Source of the DNA: Planctomycetaceae bacterium
Lineage (GTDB): Bacteria; Planctomycetota; Planctomycetia; Pirellulales; Thermoguttaceae
DNA length: 9,042 nt
Assembly (NCBI GenBank): GCA_009776995.1
Contig: WRMR01000177.1
Span: forward strand, 1 to 9,042
Direction of reading: 5' to 3'
Position 1 is the stretch's first letter; every line of letters starts with the position of its first letter. Made by a program: the position numbers and the translations under genes. A model generated the notes under the pieces. That model saw nothing but the letters and a program-made list of their open reading frames with translations. It made no database searches and was not told where the DNA came from. Shown here piece by piece: positions 6,975 to 9,042 of this stretch.

Positions 6975-7580
6975 ATGAAAGAAACCCAAAAGGCAAAAAT
7001 CCGTATGCGTTATCAAGGCGTTCAACAGGATGAGATCGAGGTTATCCCGGCGATGCCGCAGGAAAATATTTTCGATGGCGAGTCTGAATGTCGTGTCGCA
7101 GTTTATACCCGCGTTTCCACGGATGACCCGCACCAAACATCCTCAATTGAGTTGCAGAAAAACCATTATATTGACGAGGTGAACCGCCACCCGGGATGGC
7201 GTTTGGCGGGTGTTTATTCCGACGAGGGCGTTTCCGGCACTTCGGTGGAATATCGCGAGGGGTTTCAGCGCATGATCGCGGATTGCGAGGCGGGGAAAAT
7301 AGATATGATCATCACGAAAAGCATTTCACGGTTTGCCCGCAACACGGTTGATTGCGTCACTTTCGTCAGGAAACTGGCCAGCCTGAAACCGCCCGTCGGT
7401 ATCCATTTTAGGGAGGAAGGTATCCATACATTAGGTCCCGGCGGCGAAATGCTTCTGACAATCCTTTCGAGTGTGGCGCAGGGAGAATCGTATCATAAAA
7501 GCGAGGCCATGAACGTCTCGATTGAGATGCGTTTCAAGCGAGGTCTTTTCCTGACACCGACATTGCTCGGGTATGACAAA
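6975..7580 (+). pseudogene. Serine recombinase, truncated after the catalytic domain
   Basis: The first 202 residues are a resolvase/invertase-type catalytic domain of the large serine recombinase class. They contain VAVYTRVSTD with nucleophile Ser48 and Arg46, DEGVSGTSVEYREGF (83-97), KIDMIITKSISRFARN (108-123, with Arg119 and Arg122) and the start of the long E helix (AQGESYHKSEAM). Large serine recombinases continue for some 300 more residues with the recombinase and zinc-ribbon DNA-binding domains. Here similarity ends at LLGYDK (about 7580), and the frame then runs to a stop at 7806-7808 through unrelated sequence that codes for something else in another frame. The E-helix motif is also altered: relatives usually have EESRSxSEN where this has GESYHKSEA. 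The start ATG 6975 lies 7 bp after the membrane-protein gene. It is probably inactive in integration. Confidence 0.82.
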
Positions 7581-7581
7581 C

Positions 7582-7740
7582 ATGCGATCCGTACCCCTCC
7601 CCCGGTTTCCGGCGGAATGGAAGGAACAGTTTGGCTTGCCCGTTGGGGAACACCGCAGACGTTTCCAGACGCGGGTATTCAAGGAGCATGTCATCTTTGG
7701 AACGCAAGACAGCTCTGGGCACGAACTGCCGTTGTTTTAG
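7582..7740 (+). pseudogene. C-terminal remnant of a second gene, about 52 codons
   Basis: In the frame one base on from the recombinase there is a protein-like stretch of 52 residues, including FPAEWKEQFGLPVGEHRRRF and then QTRVFKEHVIFGTQDSSGHE, ending in LPLF and a TAG at 7738-7740. Its mix of charged and hydrophobic residues looks like a real protein end, whereas the recombinase frame over the same bases does not. An ATG exists at 7582, but no Shine-Dalgarno precedes it and the frame is closed upstream at 7552-7554. The simplest reading is the 3' end of a gene whose front was deleted and joined to the recombinase. The identity is not recognised; the tail of another recombinase of the same operon is one option. 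Confidence 0.5.
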
Positions 7741-7767
7741 CACTGCCCGAAAGGAGAGAAACACGTC

Positions 7768-8142
7768 ATGATACTCCAGACTGCGCAACGTCCTGCCCTA
7801 TCCCTTGACTTCAAGCGCAACAGGATCAGGATCCATAAAAGCGCAATCCGCTCCATTGGCAATCCAGATTCTATCCAGTTTCTTGTAAACCCCCAAAAAG
7901 GCATGCTCGCCATCATGCGCAGTGACCATTCCGATCTCAGGGCGCACCGTCTGCACTGGAGACAACTTGCGCACGGGCAATCATTTGAACTGCACAGTAA
8001 ACGCCTCCTGAGACGGTTACAAGGGCTGTGTGCAGCTTGGCAAGATAACCGTACCTACCGCATTCGCGGGGAGACGGTCCCCAATCAAGGGGTGGCAGTG
8101 TTCCGAGTCGCGGAATCGGTCCGGGTGGGTTCATTGCGTTAA
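7768..8142 (+). CDS. Small protein of a type found beside serine recombinases, 124 aa
   Basis: The gene has a strong Shine-Dalgarno AAGGAGAG (7751-7758) 9 bp before ATG 7768 and follows the remnant stop by 27 bp. The protein has short beta-rich units: KRNRIRIHKSAIRSIGNPDS, IQFLVNPQKGMLAIM, SFELHSKRLLRRLQ, and a final NRTYRIRGETVPNQGVAVF. This layout (basic strand, 'GNPD-IQFLVNP' turn, helix, RLYG-like strand) reminds me of small uncharacterised proteins encoded after large serine recombinases in mobile elements of gut bacteria; I cannot give a family name. It is basic and could bind DNA or assist the recombinase. It appears intact, although its operon partner is broken. Confidence 0.65.
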   Translation: MILQTAQRPALSLDFKRNRIRIHKSAIRSIGNPDSIQFLVNPQKGMLAIMRSDHSDLRAHRLHWRQLAHGQSFELHSKRLLRRLQGLCAAWQDNRTYRIRGETVPNQGVAVFRVAESVRVGSLR

Positions 8143-8257
8143 TGTGTGTGGTCTGTCGCTTTTCGTTTCTCGGGAAGAGTGTCGCGAATCATTTCCAGCA
8201 ATCCTTTTTGTGTTTCAAGGAAGGGGGAGGATGTCGTCGCCAGCGGAGAACGACTCT

Positions 8258-8354
8258 TTCTCGCAGAGACGCAGGGATGCAGAGGCGCAGGTGGGCTCCA
8301 TGCGCAACCCTTTAGAAATCTCTGCGTCTCTGCATCCTTGCGTCTCTGCGAGAG
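8258..8354. repeat. 33-bp-arm inverted repeat of the cgcagagacgcag type
   Basis: Positions 8258-8290 pair with 8322-8354, with 30 of 33 bases complementary and a 31-nt loop. Each arm is itself built of short iterations of 'cgcagaga' and 'cgcagg/atgcagag'. This kind of purine/pyrimidine-biased, self-iterated palindrome recurs as an intergenic dispersed repeat in several environmental phyla (from memory, including PVC bacteria, Desulfobacterota and cyanobacteria). Here it separates the mobile-element debris from the chromosomal gene. Confidence 0.8.
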
Positions 8355-8499
8355 AAAAATCCAGAAGCGTTTTTGAGTGTTCTGGGATCCGGAATCTGGG
8401 AGGATGCCGGGGGGAGGGGCCGGTGGCTAGTGCGTCGTAATATCTAAATCTTCTACACTTTTTCCGCACTGTGGCATATTGGTGTCTCACGTATGGGAA

Positions 8500-8512
8500 G
8501 GCACGGAGTGCC
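8500..8512. repeat. Small perfect hairpin, possible dispersed-repeat fragment
   Basis: GGCAC-GGA-GTGCC is a perfect 5-bp stem with a 3-nt loop, followed by gaagctcgccctcca. The whole stretch resembles short intergenic repeats I associate with Verrucomicrobiota and Kiritimatiellota genomes, but this is recollection without a search. It is not followed by a T run, so it is not a terminator. Confidence 0.3.
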
Positions 8513-8573
8513 GAAGCTCGCCCTCCATTGCCTGTTGGGCATTTCTCTTTTTCAATCGAGCGCATTTTTGTGC

Positions 8574-8602
8574 TTCAGGGGGGAGGGCGTTTAGGATATA
8601 CT
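8574..8602 (+). promoter_or_regulatory. Possible promoter for the phosphomutase gene
   Basis: TATACT at 8597-8602 is a good -10 box; the hexamer 17 bp upstream, TTCAGG (8574-8579), matches the -35 consensus at only three positions. The site lies in a short AT-richer patch between G-rich stretches and would give an untranslated leader of about 35 nt. No other candidate near the gene is better. Confidence 0.3.
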
Positions 8603-8642
8603 ATGCCATCATGTGTTTTCAGGTAACGGAGGGGTTGCAAAG

Positions 8643-9042
8643 ATGTCGTTTTTTAAGGCGTATGACATGAGGGGGGTGTTCGGGAAGGATTTCACGCTGG
8701 ACACGGTGTGGCGCGTGGGGCGGTGGCTGCCGGTCGTGCTAGGCGTCCGGCGCGTGCTGGTGGGGCGCGACGCGCGGGTGTCGTCGGTGGCGGTCCGGGA
8801 CGCGCTCTGCAGGGGGCTGGCGGAGTCGGGATGCGAGGTGCATGACTTGGGCCTGGCGACGACCCCCATGGTCTATTTCTTCACGGTCAGGGGGGGGTAC
8901 GAGGCGTCGGTGCAGATCACGGCGTCGCACAATGCGGCGGACCATAACGGGATGAGGGTGTCGAGGGGGGGGGCGGTCCCGGTGGGGTATGACACGGGGG
9001 GGGGGGAGATCGAGCGGCACGTGATGTCGGGGGAGCTGCCCC
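8643..9042 (+). CDS. Phosphomannomutase/phosphoglucomutase, N-terminal part (runs off window)
   Basis: The 133 visible residues are the front of an alpha-D-phosphohexomutase, which interconverts hexose 1- and 6-phosphates for cell-wall and exopolysaccharide precursors. FKAYDMRGVFG (4-14) is the usual start, VLVGRDARVSS (38-48) follows, then TTPMVYF (73-79), and the catalytic ITASHN with phosphoserine Ser95 (92-97). The family normally has Pro after TASHN; here it is Ala. Whole proteins are about 450 aa, so two thirds are missing. GGAGGGG (8628-8634) lies 8 bp before ATG 8643. Codons end almost only in G or C with G favoured (ggg, gtg, acg, tcg), unlike the genes before 8142, so this is likely native chromosome. 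Runs of 8, 9 and 11 G lie in the frame (8890, 8965, 8996). Substrate preference (mannose or glucose) cannot be told. Confidence 0.92.
   Translation, partial: MSFFKAYDMRGVFGKDFTLDTVWRVGRWLPVVLGVRRVLVGRDARVSSVAVRDALCRGLAESGCEVHDLGLATTPMVYFFTVRGGYEASVQITASHNAADHNGMRVSRGGAVPVGYDTGGGEIERHVMSGELP

Larger units (their letters stand above)
8143..8642. other. Right non-coding flank with repeats
   Basis: About 500 bp hold no convincing gene. Open frames across 8030-8440 and 8215-8565 run through the inverted repeat and read as low-complexity shadow protein. On the minus strand, the last 23 or so codons ending at a TAA beside 8143 read like a protein tail (QKGLLEMIRDTLPEKRKATD), but they lead back into the repeat and no start can be found, so this is at most a remnant. 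The rest holds the inverted repeat (8258-8354), a small hairpin (8500-8512) and a possible promoter (8574-8602). Confidence 0.6.

Noticed and set aside
7581..7808. C-terminal 75 residues of the recombinase frame as a real domain
   Set aside because: Sequence is Trp/Pro/Arg-rich without family likeness, and another frame over 7582-7740 is clearly more protein-like; the end also overlaps the next gene.
8143..8235. Minus-strand protein-like tail QKGLLEMIRDTLPEKR
   Set aside because: Too short and without a start; it leads back toward the repeat, so it is kept only as a possible remnant in the flank description.
8030..8440. 136-codon + strand open frame
   Set aside because: Overlaps the 124-aa gene and translates the inverted repeat; no ribosome site.

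Overview
The window shows three blocks, all coding on the + strand: a left non-coding stretch with a large nested palindrome (1-539), a run of accessory genes (540-8142), and a right flank with dispersed-type repeats followed by the start of a housekeeping gene (8143-9042). The last gene, a phosphomannomutase/phosphoglucomutase open at the window edge, is much richer in G+C and uses almost only G- or C-ending codons. The accessory genes have a more mixed, lower-GC codon use. I read this as a mobile or horizontally acquired island beside chromosomal sequence. The host cannot be named firmly. The 'cgcagagacgcag' type of inverted repeat and the G-biased coding strand would fit an uncultured PVC-type bacterium (Kiritimatiellota, Lentisphaerota or Verrucomicrobiota), but that is a weak inference; the accessory proteins resemble types common in gut Firmicutes elements.

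Block A (540-4992) holds four closely spaced genes. They encode an 891-aa HerA/FtsK-type ATPase (DUF87-like) with a C-terminal cysteine cluster, a 221-aa protein with a HEMWH zinc-metallopeptidase motif and no signal peptide, a 98-aa conserved-looking small protein, and a 253-aa strongly acidic protein with six 7-residue repeats. Gaps are short and each downstream gene has its own Shine-Dalgarno, so they probably form one operon. The cluster looks like an undescribed ATPase-plus-peptidase module. Its job (export, conjugation-like pumping or defence) cannot be decided from sequence.

Block B (5098-6967) follows a possible bulged terminator and holds an SPFH-domain (YdjI-like) protein ending in a SHOCT domain, then a four-helix membrane protein 13 bp downstream. 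These two probably act together at the membrane.

Block C (6975-8142) is recombinase debris. A serine recombinase keeps its catalytic N-terminal domain but breaks off at about residue 202. Out of frame with it lies a protein-like tail of about 52 codons from another gene, and then an apparently intact 124-aa gene of a type I associate with serine-recombinase operons. This suggests that the integration machinery was inactivated by an internal deletion.

The right flank (8143-8642) has no supportable gene. It holds a 33-bp-arm inverted repeat, a small perfect hairpin and a possible promoter for the sugar phosphomutase gene.
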